Shown here piece after piece: positions 36,775 to 49,050 of a stretch of 64,000 nt of DNA. The stretch comes from Brasenia schreberi (taxonomy: Eukaryota; Streptophyta; Magnoliopsida; Nymphaeales; Cabombaceae): the NCBI GenBank assembly GCA_036023115.1, contig JAYKKT010000091.1:32571501-32635500 (forward strand), in the 5' to 3' direction. A model generated the notes under the pieces. The model made no database searches. It was not told the DNA's origin and saw nothing but the letters and a program-made list of their open reading frames with translations. Both the position numbers and the translations under genes were made by a program. Within the stretch, counting starts at the first letter, position 1. Every line of letters starts with the position of its first letter.

Positions 36775-36821
<47 letters not shown>
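36692..36821 (+). promoter_or_regulatory. RPA1 core promoter: E2F-like site, telo-box and CT tracts
   Basis: Between two CT microsatellites (36,692-36,714 and about 36,776-36,820) lies GGCGGGAAC (36,749-36,757), an E2F-type site read as GTTCCCGCC on the other strand, overlapping AACCCTAA (36,755-36,762), a telo-box core. E2F sites with telo-boxes are known from plant S-phase genes such as PCNA and suit an RPA subunit. No TATA box is obvious. Confidence 0.55.
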
Positions 36822-39800
36822 ATTGTGCCATATTAGCTTCCCTAGCACGATTCTCCTTCGAGTCCTTCCCTCTCGTGTTGATAGGAGATCGATCGCATTT
36901 GGCGCTTCAGATTCGGTAAAGCTTCTTCCTTCTCGCTCTTTTATTTCCTGTGTCTTTTCTTTTAGTAATAGATTCATTTTGATTGTTCAGTTTTTACGAG
37001 AGAGATTTGCCTGTGATATTAAGAGTTATGACTAGGTGAAAGCAACTGAAATAAGGTTTTCGTCTCTATTTTTGGAGGCTTTTGTTTGTGTTTAGTGTAC
37101 GCTAAGAAATCCGTGGACGATACGTGTATCGCTTTCATGTTTGAGGGTTTCCTGTGCGGTCGGATTGAACGAATATTGTGGATCAAATCACATTTTCGCT
37201 TTCAAGGGTTCGAATATGCTTAGACATCAATCAATCGTTTTGAACTTCTCTAGATGCGAAAATTATTGATAAATTGTGGCCTCATTTGTGCCTTTGTTCC
37301 ATTAGGAATTCGGGATACACAGATTTAGTTCGTAGAACAAGAAAGGCATTTCCGCTGCATGAATTGTTAGAGAAGAAAAAGCTTCCATTTTGCGTAGACT
37401 GCGCTAGATGTGATCAATTGATGCAAGAAATCTGTTGCATTTCCTTTTAACATTTTACTTCTCCCTAGTCTTCTTAGTATACTTGTACTTCCAACTTTCT
37501 GGTTTGTTGTACTGTTGATTGTGAATTCGTATTGATACTTAGGATTCGTTTCACTCAGCCTGATTAGTATTTGGGGAAAAGACGTAGATTGATTTGTTTA
37601 ATCGCTGTAGTTTCATTTCATACTTTACAATCAATCCTGCTTGTGTGGTCTGGAAAATCAAAGTGTTTTTTTCCCTTTCTTTGTTTGGTGTGACATTGTT
37701 ATTATAATTTTGCAGAATATAGTTGCTGCTGAGAAATGGCTGTGAATTTGACGAAAGATGCAATAGCTATGGTGACAGAAGGAAATCAGGATATAAAGCC
37801 TGTCCTTCAGGTTTACGACGTTAAATTAGTCATGTCACAAGCAGCTAGCGAGAGATATCGGTTGGTGCTCTCAGATGGCATCCACTACCAGCAATCTATG
37901 CTAGCATCACAACTGAATCATTATGTTAAGTCAGGGCAGCTGGAGAAGGGTAGTATAGTTCAAATGATGGAGTACATTTGCAATACTATACAGAATCGCA
38001 AGTGCGTTTATCCTTTCTTTGTTTTCCCTTTTTTCTTTGTTTTTCATCATTTACTATTTCTTATCCATTTGTGATGTACATTGTGTTTATTCAGTGGTGA
38101 TGTTTGTTCCTGACTTCCTGTTACTACTAAATCTGAATTCTGGTTCCACATTTAGCCAATCATAATAAGATTTTGCTAAAATTTAAATGTGGACTGTAGC
38201 CTCCCTTACTTAACATGGATATCAAAATAAATCTCTCCTTCCCATACTGATACTTCCTTGCAATTCGCCTACATCTTTTGAAGCTTTGAGGCCATCATGG
38301 GCAATTATTAGGATTACAAACTGGTGCTGGCAATGAGTGAAAGTGAAGTTAATGATAGATGAATTTGCTAAACAAAACTAGATGTAGTTAGTTTCTTATT
38401 GACATGGTTACTATAGCCTATAGGAATTGTTGCCTGAACCTGCTCCCTGGGCAGATCAGTAAAGAAAAATAAGTAAATACTGTTGTTCTTCATCTCATAT
38501 GCATGCCTTACCTGGAGACTTCCACAAGCATGCTTATGCTCTAGCTATTTATTTCCTTCTTCCTCTGTTAAGTTTTCTTTCACTCTCATTGTTCATCTGA
38601 TATCATGGTTAATGTTTTGTTGTTCAAATCAGAATCATTATCGTGATAAACTTGGAAGTGGTGCTTCAGAAGTGTGATCTCATTGGTGAGCCGCAGCCCT
38701 ATAAAAGTGGTTCTGGGAATCCTCCCGGTGTACCAGGAGCAGCACAAGTTACTGTCGACTCCATTGCTCCAAAATCCTCTCCTGTTAAATCAAGACCAGT
38801 TACTGTGAATCTTCAGTCTTACGGGGGCTCTTATGGTGCTGTTCATCCTGGAGAAGGATTAAATCATGGGGGAGCTACTCTCCAACCTAATCTTTCTGGT
38901 CTTGCAAACACATCAAGAAACTATGGTCCGTCACATAATAATGTTGCCAACCAGAACCAGGCTTCAAATACATACAGCCGACCGCTTCCGTCATCAATGT
39001 ATCAGCAACCTCCATCATATGTCAATCGGGGGCCTATTGCCAAAAATGAAGCACCTGCTCGAATAATTCCAATCGCTGCCCTGAACCCATACCAAGGAAG
39101 GTGGACAATTAAGGCAAGAGTGACCTCAAAAGGAGACCTCAGGCGATACACCAATCCGAGGGGTGAGGGGAAGGTTTTCTCTTTTGACCTTCTCGACTCT
39201 GATGGTGGGGAAATTAGGGTCACTTGCTTCAATTTAGTAGCTGATCAGTTTTATGATAGGGTTGATGTTGGCAAGGTATACTTGATATCAAAGGGAACTT
39301 TAAAGCCTGCTCAGAAGAGCTTCAATCACCTCAATAATGAGTGGGAAATATTTTTGGAGTCAACTTCCACAATAGATCCATGCCCCGATGAGGACAGCTC
39401 CATTCCTAGGCAGCAGTTCAGCTTCAGGCCGATCAGTGAAATTGAGAGCCTTGAGAGCAATTCTATGATCGATATGATTGGTGTAGTTGTTGCAGTGAAT
39501 CCCTCCTCTACAATAATGCGAAAAAATGGTACTGAAACTCAGAAGAGAACTCTCCAGTTGAAAGACATGTCTGGCCGAAGTGTTGAATTAACTTTATGGG
39601 GAAATTTTTTGCAATGCGGAAGGACAAAGGCTGCAAAGTATTTGTGATTCTGGGGCTTTCCAGTTTTGGCTGTCAAAGTGCTGCCAGAATAAATGATTTC
39701 AATGGGAAGTCTGTTGGGACCATAACCACTAGCCAGCTATTTATAGAGCCTGATTTTCCGGGAGGCTTATACACTGAAAGAATGGTTTGAGAAGGAAGGA

Positions 39801-40891
39801 AGGAATGTTCCAACTATTTCTATTTCCAGAGAAACAGCTAGTTTTGGTAAAACTGTTGATGTGCGGAGAAGACAGTCTCTCAGATTAAAGATGAGAAGTT
39901 AGGGACTTCAGAGAAGCCTGATTGATATCTGTGTGTGCAAGTGTTTCATTCATTAAGGTTGATAGTTTCTGCTACACAGCATGTCCTATCATGATAGGGG
40001 ATAGGCAATGTAACAAAAAAGTGGCTAATAATGGAGATGGGAAATGGCGTTGTCAGACAGGTGTGATCAGTCTGTTGATGCTTGTGATTATAGGTACATA
40101 CTGCAATTCCAGATACAGGATCACACTGGCTTAACATGGGTTACTGCTTTCCAGGAGTGTGGTGAAGAGATCATGGGTATACCTGCGAAAGATTTGTATT
40201 ATCTGAAATTTGAAGAGCAAGATGATGAAAGATTTGCAGAAATCATCCACAAGGTTGTCTTCACTAAATATGTGTTCAAGTTAAAAGTAAAGGAGGAGAC
40301 ATTCCAGCGATGAACAGCGTGTCAAGTCAACAGCAGTAAAAGCAGAGAAGGTAAACTTCGCATCTGAATCTAGATTTCTTTTGGATTTGATTGATAAGCT
40401 TAAGGCTGAGAAAGCAGAAGGTACCAATCCTAACTCTGTAATTAATAATGCTGCTGGACTGGGGAGTGTTGGAACCGTACAAGCTACACGCCACCAGTTT
40501 ATAATCCTATAATGAGGAACAGTAATGCTAGTAGAGATTATGGGATGCCAGCAAATCAAGTGGGTCAGTATGGAAACCAATATAGCAATTCTTTTGCTTC
40601 AGCAGTGGCTCCTGGTTCATATATGTCATGTAACAACTGTGGAGGCTCTGGTCATAGCACTGACATTGCCCAAATATTATGAATCGACCTGGACAGTCTG
40701 CGGGAGGGGCCTTTGCAAACAGGGTATCTGCTGGATCAGGTGTTGCCACTGGTGAATGCTTTAAATGCCACCAAAGTGGTCATTGGGCAAGAGATTGCCC
40801 TGGACAGAATGCTACACCCGTTTATGGAGGCAGTGGGCCTTCTGCTGGGGGATATGGCATGAGAACCAATTCCTATGGTGGACGGTTTTAG
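36822..40891 (+). CDS. RPA1A: Replication protein A large subunit (RPA1/RPA70), frame disrupted in its 3' half
   Basis: Leader exon to 36,915 (donor CG|GTAAAG), coding exon 37,716-38,001 with ATG at 37,736, and one long exon 38,633-40,891. RPA1 binds single-stranded DNA in the RPA heterotrimer during replication and repair. Seen in order: the N-terminal domain (residues 1-89, MAVNLTKDAIAMV..., SIVQMMEYICNTIQNRK), a linker, DNA-binding domain A (IPIAALNPYQGRWTIKARV), domain B (FRPISEIE...MIDMIGVVVAVNPS), the zinc-bearing domain C (CYTACPIMIGDRQCNKKV), a Gly-rich tail and a CCHC knuckle (CFKCHQSGHWARDC) before TAG. The tail with knuckles matches plant RPA1A/C forms. From 39,605 to about 40,668 about ten 1-2 nt insertions or deletions shift the frame (see findings), although all three-frame pieces read as good RPA1. 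Either a fresh pseudogene or local sequence error. Confidence 0.9.
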
Positions 40892-41592
40892 GCTTTGTTA
40901 TAAAGAAGGCAGAGTAATGAACTCGCAAGTTCAGTCACCATGCATTTTGCAGTCTTCCTCTGTAGAGAGAAATTTGTTACTGTGAAAGCCAAGGAAAAAT
41001 AATGGTTAGATAATTGGCTTTCAGATGGTCCTGCTGTTATAGAGAAGACGAGGAAATGAGAATCGAAATAGGAAAGCAGATCTTCCTCTGAAATCTGTGA
41101 ACGGGACTCCGGCAAACAAACTGGCGCTCATCTGGAGTGGTTGTCTTTTTGTTGGTGCGTATTTCTGTAATATATTTTGCTACACTTATGGTTTTTCGGT
41201 GGCATTGTTGCGTTGTACAGATCCTTCAAATAGCGGTGGCAATCATGTGTCGGGGTATCACATTCATATTGTCATATTGAGTTGGCCTCACAAACGGATC
41301 AACAGTAACATGTTCATGTCACTCAACGCGACAGGATGGTTTGATGGGTTTCATATGAAACACGAATCCAACACGACTGATACAAAATGATCGTCTGACA
41401 TGACAATCATAATACACAATAGATTCCCAATAACACCAGTTGACACAATGACGCAGTTTCGGTCTCTGATAAAAGCCACGACAAGGAACAAATTGTGCTT
41501 CTAGTTATTACTATTCTCATAGCATAGAGATACATGAAGCACCACCATTGAACAAACTTACCCGCAGCACTCGCCATGGGCAAACCTCAGTC
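40892..41592. other. Short gap between convergent genes
   Basis: 3' regions of RPA1 (plus) and the uncharacterised gene (minus). 41,220-41,415 is rich in CATGTGTCGG and TGACATGACA phrases of the non-autonomous repeat type. No further gene. Confidence 0.5.
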
Positions 41593-43200
41593 TCAGACAC
41601 AAACACCCCGAGCAGACTGCTCAGGAGCTGCCTTCAACGGAAGTGGACTCCAGACATACATACCACAAGTCTCATTCGGATACTCAGGCTCAGGGTTCCG
41701 CCCTTTAGCTCCCTCAGATGTGAGAGGCTCAATTATCCCAATTCCATTGCTTCTTAGATCAAAAACCCCTGTGGATACCACTGCTGGTCGCACACCGGCT
41801 TTTGCTGCTACACTCTTCAACCTGTGCCTCTCTGCTCTTGACCCGATCACCTGACCCAAGATAGAAGCTGCAATCGTGAATGCCATTGCTGATTTCGGCA
41901 TAAGCACTGACTTCCTCAACATGCCTATAAATGGAATCGCAGCATGGATAGCCACAAACCAAGAAGGAGAAAACTTCTTGGTATGCTCTCTCCATACACC
42001 CAGAGGAACGTTAGCCGCCATCCCAAGCAAACCTATTACGAGGACTTTTTCTGGCAGTGGCTGGGGCCTTAGATTCTTTGCAAATGCTGTCCGGGCTAAG
42101 GCTGCCCGAGCAGCAACAACGGCAGGCGGGCACCTGAACTTCATTCCTGGAGGTGGCTGCAATACTTTGGCGACCAGCGGTAGAACGCTACTGACTGCCT
42201 GATAGGATTTTGCGATAGGGCACTTTCCAGTTTTGAGCCATTCGTTGCTCATTGCTTCATGCGAGCTTCCCTGAAAGCAAACCATAATAAATCATTTGCT
42301 AATGCCTGAAGGCTGAAAATACATACCTAATTCTCGTTCTACATGGACATGAGTTTGATCTTGGTCTAATCAGAAAACTCATTCTTTTAAAGGAAGTCGC
42401 GCAGAAATAATCAATTTAAGAAGCTTTCACCTGTTGAGATCCTTCTTTCTTCGATGAAGGCTTCTGATTCTGTTTCTTCCATTTCTCGGAAAAGGAATCA
42501 AAGCTAAAGGGACCCCCTGGTCCGAAGGCTGAAAGGCTAATTGTTGCTGCTTTTGCTGCCAATGGGTTAAACTTGGGAGCACATTCAGGCTCAACATTCT
42601 CTCGTAGGGGAAAGGATCTTCCTGTAAGTGGAACAACTCCATCACGGCCATGAAAGAGTGTGAATGCCAGATCAAAATTTGGTTCATCCTCGAAGATAGG
42701 CCCCTTAGCTCCTCTTGGCTGTGTCAGAAGAGCAAGAAAATAGCTCAGAAATATCACAGGATACCACCAAAGGTTGACATCAATAGATGTAGCTCAGAAA
42801 TCTAGAATTGCATGTATCAAGACAGATCCGGTATGTTTTTGCAGTGCGGATGTTAACATTTAACATGTACGAGTTTTGATGAAGCCATTCATGAGGGTGA
42901 GTTGATCAATTAAATCAGAATATCCAAGATACCCTCCAAATTTGCAGAAGGTAAGGGATGCGGATCATGTGAGAAATCAGTGAAAAGCTAACGTTAATGC
43001 ATTGGGAAAAAGCACCAAGGATCCAGCAGATGAAACTTACAGGTACAGGGAAACCCAAAGTTGAAGATAAGGAAAAGTTTGTAGGCTCATTGATGTTTCT
43101 CAAAAATGGGCATCTTTGAATATCCGGCTGACTGAAGGAGAACTCTGACGATGACTCCTCATTGAAACCTCTAAGAAAAAACTCCATGCTTGAACAGTAC
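41593..43200 (-). CDS. Conserved plant protein of unknown function (370 residues)
   Basis: Three coding exons join in frame: 43,041-43,187 (ATG at 43,187), 42,431-42,718 and 41,593-42,270, totalling 1,113 nt. I do not recognise the family. The N-terminal third is acidic and Ser-rich (MEFFLRGFNEESSSEFSF), the middle has PRGAKGPIFEDEPNFDLAF and a basic KWKKQNQKPSSKK stretch, and the C-terminal part has a striking CPPAVVAARAALARTAFAK segment (about 192-210) followed by hydrophobic stretches at about 221-238, 249-262 and 273-288, which could be membrane helices. The clean exon structure and biased codon positions make a real gene near certain. A 5' untranslated exon ending at 44,361 (CTTAAG|GTAAAT) is joined by a 1.16 kb intron to the exon starting at 43,200. 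Location and role unknown. Confidence 0.85.
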
Positions 43201-44360
43201 CTGTGTCATAAGAGCATTAGTAAGATCCAGTTTGCCAGGATGAACATTAGACAGGATAGTCTCAAGGTTCTACCCAAGTAGCAGATATTCAATTAATCTA
43301 ACCAAGGTTGCAGGGATTGATATGTTGTTCGTTAGACTGTTTTCATAATTGATGACCTGAGTTACTCTAAATTTTTGTTCCACCAACTTGAGTTTGACAA
43401 TGAAAGATGAAAGTATCATATGTAATATTCTTATGCACTTGAAAATATTTTACCTTTGCATTGAACTTCTCTATCATATAATAAAGTTCCACATCATATT
43501 GAATTCTTATGTTGTTCTGGAGGTTGTCTTTTTTTATAGGGGTTTCATTTCTTCTTTCTTCATTATGACGTGATACCCCTCGTTCCTCTTATCTTTCCTT
43601 GGCTATCTGAGAGAAATTTTAATAAAACAATCCTTAAAGAACTAATAAAGCATTTTCCAGAAGGGGTAAAAATGAGCACCAACATCGATTACTGTTCAGC
43701 CATATTAACTCCTACAATATTTAAGGAAATGGAACGCTAAGTCGGGAGATTTGGAAGTTATAGAAATCATCTACCATACTTCAGGTAGTTTACAGCAGGG
43801 ACTTATTTCTCTAATATAATCCTCAAGTTTCATTATTTGACCTCAATAAACTATGAAATTAGAGTTTGAACATCAACAATTTGGAATTTTATCACAAAAA
43901 CAGCATTCGAATGAATAGAAAAACGTAATAGGACATGTGCAGGATTATAAACCAAAACAATCAATACAACCAAAACTAGAATCAATTCATCGTCGTCTAG
44001 AATGAGAAAAAGCACAACAGATCCCCAAATCAATGTAACGTTCATCGTTTTTCAGTCGAAGTGTTCTTAATCGTCCACACAGTTCCACTCAAGACGTCCT
44101 ACATGCTACAAGGCCACTACTTCCGTTTCATTTTCCGCCAACGCCCTCAAAATTATCAAGTACCATCAGAGCCTAGATAAAACATAGAAAGGAAAATCTC
44201 TCCAATGTGTACATTAATCTCGCTTGAGTTATCAGATGCAAATTAAACCAAATAAAGCCCCTGGATCGCCGCAATATATTCGGGACTTCGGGTTTTAGGG
44301 AACAAGGAAGCCAAAAGAGGGAAATTTTCCAAGGAAAATGGAATCCGGCGCGGGATTTAC

Positions 44361-44480
44361 CTTAAGAACGTGGTTTTGCAACAAACCGACGTGCTAGAAC
44401 AAATCTAAACCCTTGATCTTCTAATTGCCCGTAAGGATGCCGCCGGAAAATTCACCAAGTCAAATGGAGAGCACGAGGAA
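44361..44480 (-). promoter_or_regulatory. 5' untranslated exon of the uncharacterised gene
   Basis: Minus-strand donor CTTAAG|GTAAATCC at 44,361/44,360 and an acceptor at 43,201-43,202 frame a leader intron of 43,201-44,360. The leader exon begins somewhere near 44,400-44,480, where the CT-rich sequence GAGAGGGCGGTTTCC (minus) lies. Confidence 0.5.
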
Positions 44481-45390
44481 ACCGCCCTCTCTCGCTTTTA
44501 TACCTCAGCCAAATATGGACGGTAGCTATTGGTTGCCGGGGGGAGACGTGGTCGTTGGGGGGCAAGTATCTCTGCTTCGTTGAATGGGTAAACGGATCGG
44601 GTTCGGTTATCAATGCAGGGAGCAGCGAACCCCACCTAATCGGATATTATCTATCTGATTCAGAACCCGATCCAGAAAAGACAAGATGGATTCGGATTCT
44701 ACTCGACTAAAGAATCAAATTCTCATTCGACTCCAAAGAACACGGCTGGTAAACGAGCCCAACGAACATAGCACACAGGCGTTTCGTGTTAGGTTCATTT
44801 AGTATACGAGTCTGATCGTGTTTAAACGCCAATCCCTAACACAGAAGTTCCCCTTTCTGCTACTTATGCTAAATGAGAACAGAGGAATGCATCAGTATCA
44901 TGTTTTTCACGAGCTACCATAACCGAGCCAAACCGAACCAGTATCGATTGTGTCGGATCGCTAAGCTAAGCTTAAGGAGCCATCTCAATTTCGCTCCTAT
45001 GGGTTATGAACTGGACACGAATGAGCTCAGGACGAGTCGAGCTTAGCTGAAGCACGAGCAGCTTGGTTTGTCTCCCAGCCCTACCTAAGAATCCTTTCCA
45101 TGGGAAACTGAAACAAACAAGCTGTAGAACCCAAGTCCCATTGGGTTTCTACTAAGTATTGGGTCTGGATCTGAACCATTTGTGGTAAGATAACCAGAGG
45201 CGCTGGACAGTTTGGAACTTGTTTCATCTGGATCCGGACCCAAGTAACGGGACGTCGGCGTGTGGGGTCAGGGGAGTTGGTAGGCTATCGTTCAACGCAA
45301 TTAGTAGCCTCTCGCTTTTCTATGAATGACAACCTGACTGCCAAACTTTTCTTCTCGCTCCTAAATAATTAAAAAAAAAGGCTCAACAAG

Positions 45391-45485
45391 AAAGAGCTCA
45401 CTACTCACAAGTTGAACGTTATGAGTTTGATATCCCAAGGCGTGTGTATGGTTTCAAGCTCAAGATTTATAAAACGAAGGAAAAG
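45391..45485 (+). mobile_element. tRNA-like SINE copy 8, diverged
   Basis: AAAGAGCTCACTACTCACAAG and GTTATGAGTTTGATATCCC at A- and B-box positions, GGTTTCAAGCTC and a short A-rich end. The 3' end is less well kept. Confidence 0.45.
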
Positions 45486-45497
45486 AGAAGGCCGAGC

Positions 45498-45732
45498 TAA
45501 ATATGACTGGTTCCGGTTTTGGTTTCGGTTTAAGTTTATAACCAAAAATAATAAAATTTTAGATTTTTAAAGAAACATTTATGGAAACATAAAACACTAA
45601 AAGGTGAAACTGGAATTGAATTGGATGGCCTCTTGTCCTGAATCTGGTTTCACCAGTTCTGATTCCAACCGATTCTTAGCTCAATTCTGGTCCGATTAAA
45701 ACCATCGGTTGTTTCCAAATTAGCCATATCTA
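45498..45732. mobile_element. Second GGTTCCGG-type non-autonomous element
   Basis: Ends TAAATATGACTGG and AGCCATATCTA are imperfect inverted copies; the body carries GGTTCCGG, GGTTTCGG and complementary phrases as at 34,584-34,929. Confidence 0.4.
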
Positions 45733-46024
45733 GGTGGAGCAATGGGTGTAAAGTAATCATATGTGACTCCATGTTCAAGCGGCGCCATAGGTGTAATGTA
45801 ATTAATTATCTGTGACTTTCAAAATTTGGAAAAAAAAGAGACGAAAATTGATACCCTTGTCTCAATTTGAAAATAAAGATCACATTAATTTGACTCTAGG
45901 TTCTTGGTTCTGCATGAAGATTCATGCATTCTTGGCGTGACTTCATGCACTCTTTGTGATCCGTGGCAAGCAAAGCAATCTTTTCGTTGGTTGGTTGATG
46001 ACATAAGCACTTTTGGGTGGTTGG

Positions 46025-46110
46025 TTGTTGATCTACCGTGCACACCCCGGGGAATTGAACTCAACACCTGAAGGAGCCCCTGCTGGTGAGCTAATGCCCT
46101 GAGTGTTAAC
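46025..46110 (-). mobile_element. tRNA-like SINE copy 9, partial
   Basis: Minus strand: GGCATTAGCTCACCAGCAGG (A-box-like) and GGTGTTGAGTTCAATTCCCC (B-box-like). The 3' end is not clear. Confidence 0.45.
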
Positions 46111-46759
46111 GGCAGAAGTAAGTGAACATAAAACTCGACATCCGAACCTGAATATTTGTATATGGTTTCAGAAAAGCATATTGCGTTAATAAGAATCCAG
46201 ACATGACCAGTTTCGGAATCTGCGGTTCAAAACCCTCAGTTCCGGTTTGCTCAGAACCATGAACCGTAATAAAACCGACTTTAAGCCGAATTCAGTTACA
46301 AGTCCAAAACTACCGGTTTTCAACCTAAAATAGAAACCAAAAATAAAATAAAAAAATGTTAAATACCAGATGATATTAATGAGTTGACATTGTTATTACG
46401 AAATTATCCGTCTTAAATCGTTTTTTATTAAAAGACTTGGCGGCTTGCTAGACAACGACGATACCTGTATTAAATGTCAGAGCATTTAAACCACTAAATT
46501 AGAAACTTATTAAAGTTAGTTCCATCTAAAACAATTTTTTGGATCCGCCACTGGTTCTACTTTTTGGCATGCATGCAGGTCTTTTTCGACAAGCGACATG
46601 AGAAAATCCAAGTATACACGAAGTATCAACTGATTATTGTTCTTTTTGGGATGATACTGGAAAAGTTGACTGAGAAATCATAGATAGAGATGCGGGATCG
46701 AAAAAATACAATATTCTAAGATGATTTCAATGTTTTCATAAAAGAAATATAACCAAACT

Positions 46760-46866
46760 TGCACAAGGAACAATAGCTCACCTGCACTTACGATTTGAAA
46801 GACACAAGTTCGATACCCCATGTGTACACTTGGCTTGAGTTCTCAACAGTTCAAAAAAAAAAAAAT
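46760..46866 (+). mobile_element. tRNA-like SINE copy 10
   Basis: ACAATAGCTCACCTGCACTT (A-box-like), GACACAAGTTCGATACCCC (B-box-like), then CTTGAGTTCTCAACAGTTC and thirteen A. Confidence 0.55.
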
Positions 46867-46891
46867 CCATTATATTGCATGACAAGACCCT

Positions 46892-47099
46892 GATTGTGAT
46901 GCTAACTAAGTTGGTTTTCCAAATCGAGACTATCTAAATACATTTAGTGGCGGATGTACATTATGTATAATGTGTCCATCCATTCAATAGTTGGTTTTCC
47001 AAACTTCAGGTGGCACGACCGCCCTACCTCACCTCAATGTACATCCACCACTAAATGTATTTAGATAGTCTCGATTTGGATTGAGATGCTAAGTAAGTT
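46892..47099. repeat. Near-perfect foldback flanked by 21-bp direct repeats
   Basis: Arms at 46,921-46,962 and 47,036-47,077 are 42 bp each and complementary except for one base. The loop is 73 bp. Outside the arms a 21-bp sequence (GATTG-GATGCTAA-TAAGTT type) occurs at 46,892-46,912 and again at 47,079-47,099 with two differences, like an unusually long target-site duplication. No coding frame. Confidence 0.85.
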
Positions 47100-47980
47100 T
47101 TAACCATAGAAACCTTAGAGAGAGAGAGAGAGATGTTAACTTGTACTAGTCACCGCTATTATTTCCCTGTCCCTCTAAGTTTGCCTTCCTTAATCCTCTC
47201 GTCCTCTATTTTCCTTCTGTCTTGCCTCTCCCTCTCATGTTGGGTCAAGTCAGGTCTTGTATGGCACCAAGTACTTGATATAAATCATGTCTGGATACAT
47301 TGACACGAACCATAACGTGTCGTGTTCACGGTTGGTTTAACAAGGCCATTTCTGTTTTAGTTGACTTCTTTTAACAAGACCATGTCTGGACACATTCAAG
47401 GTGGTGAATCGCCACCTTAGTTGTAGATCTAAAGGCGAAGCATTCACCCACAATTTTTTTGAGAAAAAAAAACTATTAATCATTAAAAGCTGGAAGGATC
47501 ACACCCTCCTTCTCTTTTTCTCTCGGGTGAAGATAAAAGGACAGGGAGCGAAGAATGGAGTAATTTTGTACTCATGAAAATGCTATTTTTTACTTGTGAA
47601 GGGTTTAGGAAAAAATATATCAAACAAAGTCGAAGCATATTTTTTTGGCAGTTAGATGTTATTTTTTACCGTGTCTAAGATTGGTTTTCATCTATTTTTT
47701 CTTGTTTGTTCTTCAATTATATACTCTGTCACTTTGATTTTTTTTTTTATGAGTGAAGTTTCTATCTTTTTTTTATGTATGCTTATTTCATTCATATAAA
47801 TAGTATTATATTTATATCCCTCTTATAATAAATCCTTTATACATATATAACCTTTTATTAATATATATTTACTTTTAATTACAATAGGAAGACAGAAGTC
47901 AAATGCACATGATATTCGTCAACTTGTAAGTTAAAATCTTAGCCTTTTGTCAAGGTTTTGCTTATTGATTTGAGATGGTT

Positions 47981-49050
47981 ACAATAATAACAACTAAGCC
48001 TTTTTCATTCTAGATGGCGTCGGCTACATAGATTTTTTTGTTTTTACAAAACCAACAAAGCCCTATCATGTGTCATGCTACCAATTATCTTAATATAAAC
48101 TAAATCATTCTTTATAATTTCTTTCCAACACATTATTGTTGTTTTCTTCTTCCTCATTTTATCCTCTATTAGTACTACTCTCAATTGATTTCTAACAACC
48201 ATATTATGTATACAGTCTTTTCTTGTGTAACCACTCATTCGTCTTTTGCACTTGTTGATGATTAACTGCTCAAAACCATAAAATATAGTATATCTAATTA
48301 TTGCTCTATAATATTTACTTTTTACCTTTAATGGTATCTTCTTATCACACAAAATACCTTATGCTCATCTCTATTTTAACCAATTGGCATTAATTTTATG
48401 CATAACATTTCAATCAATTTTTCCATCACTTAAAAAAATTAACCCTATGTATTTAAAACTTTTCTTATGAGGGATGCATTGTGTGTAAGTCTTAATTGCT
48501 AAGTCCTTTGAAATACCCAAACGATTAAACTTACATTCCATATATTTTGTCTTTGTTCTACTAAGCTGAAAGCTTTTACTTTCTAATGTTTCTTTGCATA
48601 GTTCCAATTTACTATTAACCTTTTCCTTAAACTGATCACTAACACAATATTATCTGCAAATAACATGCACCGAGGTACTTCATCTTGAACATGTTTTGTT
48701 AACTCATGAATAACTAATATAAATAAATATAGACTTAAAGTTGATCCCTAATGTAACCCAATATTAACTTAAAAGGAGTATGTCATTATTTCATAAGTTC
48801 TCACACATGTTTTTGCACCATCGTACATGTCTCTTATAAGATTTATTTATGACAATGTCATACTTCTTTTTTCAAGGTTATCAAATGAACATATCTTGAC
48901 ACTCTATCGTAAGTCTTTTCTAGATCAATAAATATCATGTAAAAGTCTATTTTCTATAAAATATTTCATTAGACATCTAAATAGGTGAATCACTTAAATA
49001 GTAGATATGTCAGGCATTAATCCAAATTAGTTCGATAATTCTTTCTCATA
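47981..49050 (-). mobile_element. RTE LINE, 5'-truncated and degenerate (copy E)
   Basis: Minus-strand copy, from an ACAATAATAACAACTAAGCC tail at 47,981 up to the reverse transcriptase block FIDLEKTYDRV-like at about 48,930. About 40 bases are missing internally near 49,020. Many stops. It meets copy F head to head at 49,050. Confidence 0.85.

Larger units (their letters stand above)
44481..47980. other. Intergenic, repeat-rich, no gene
   Basis: Contains the SINE, foldback and GGTTCCGG elements listed separately. 44,570-45,080 has many GGATCGGGTTCGGTT phrases. No open frame with a domain. Confidence 0.4.
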
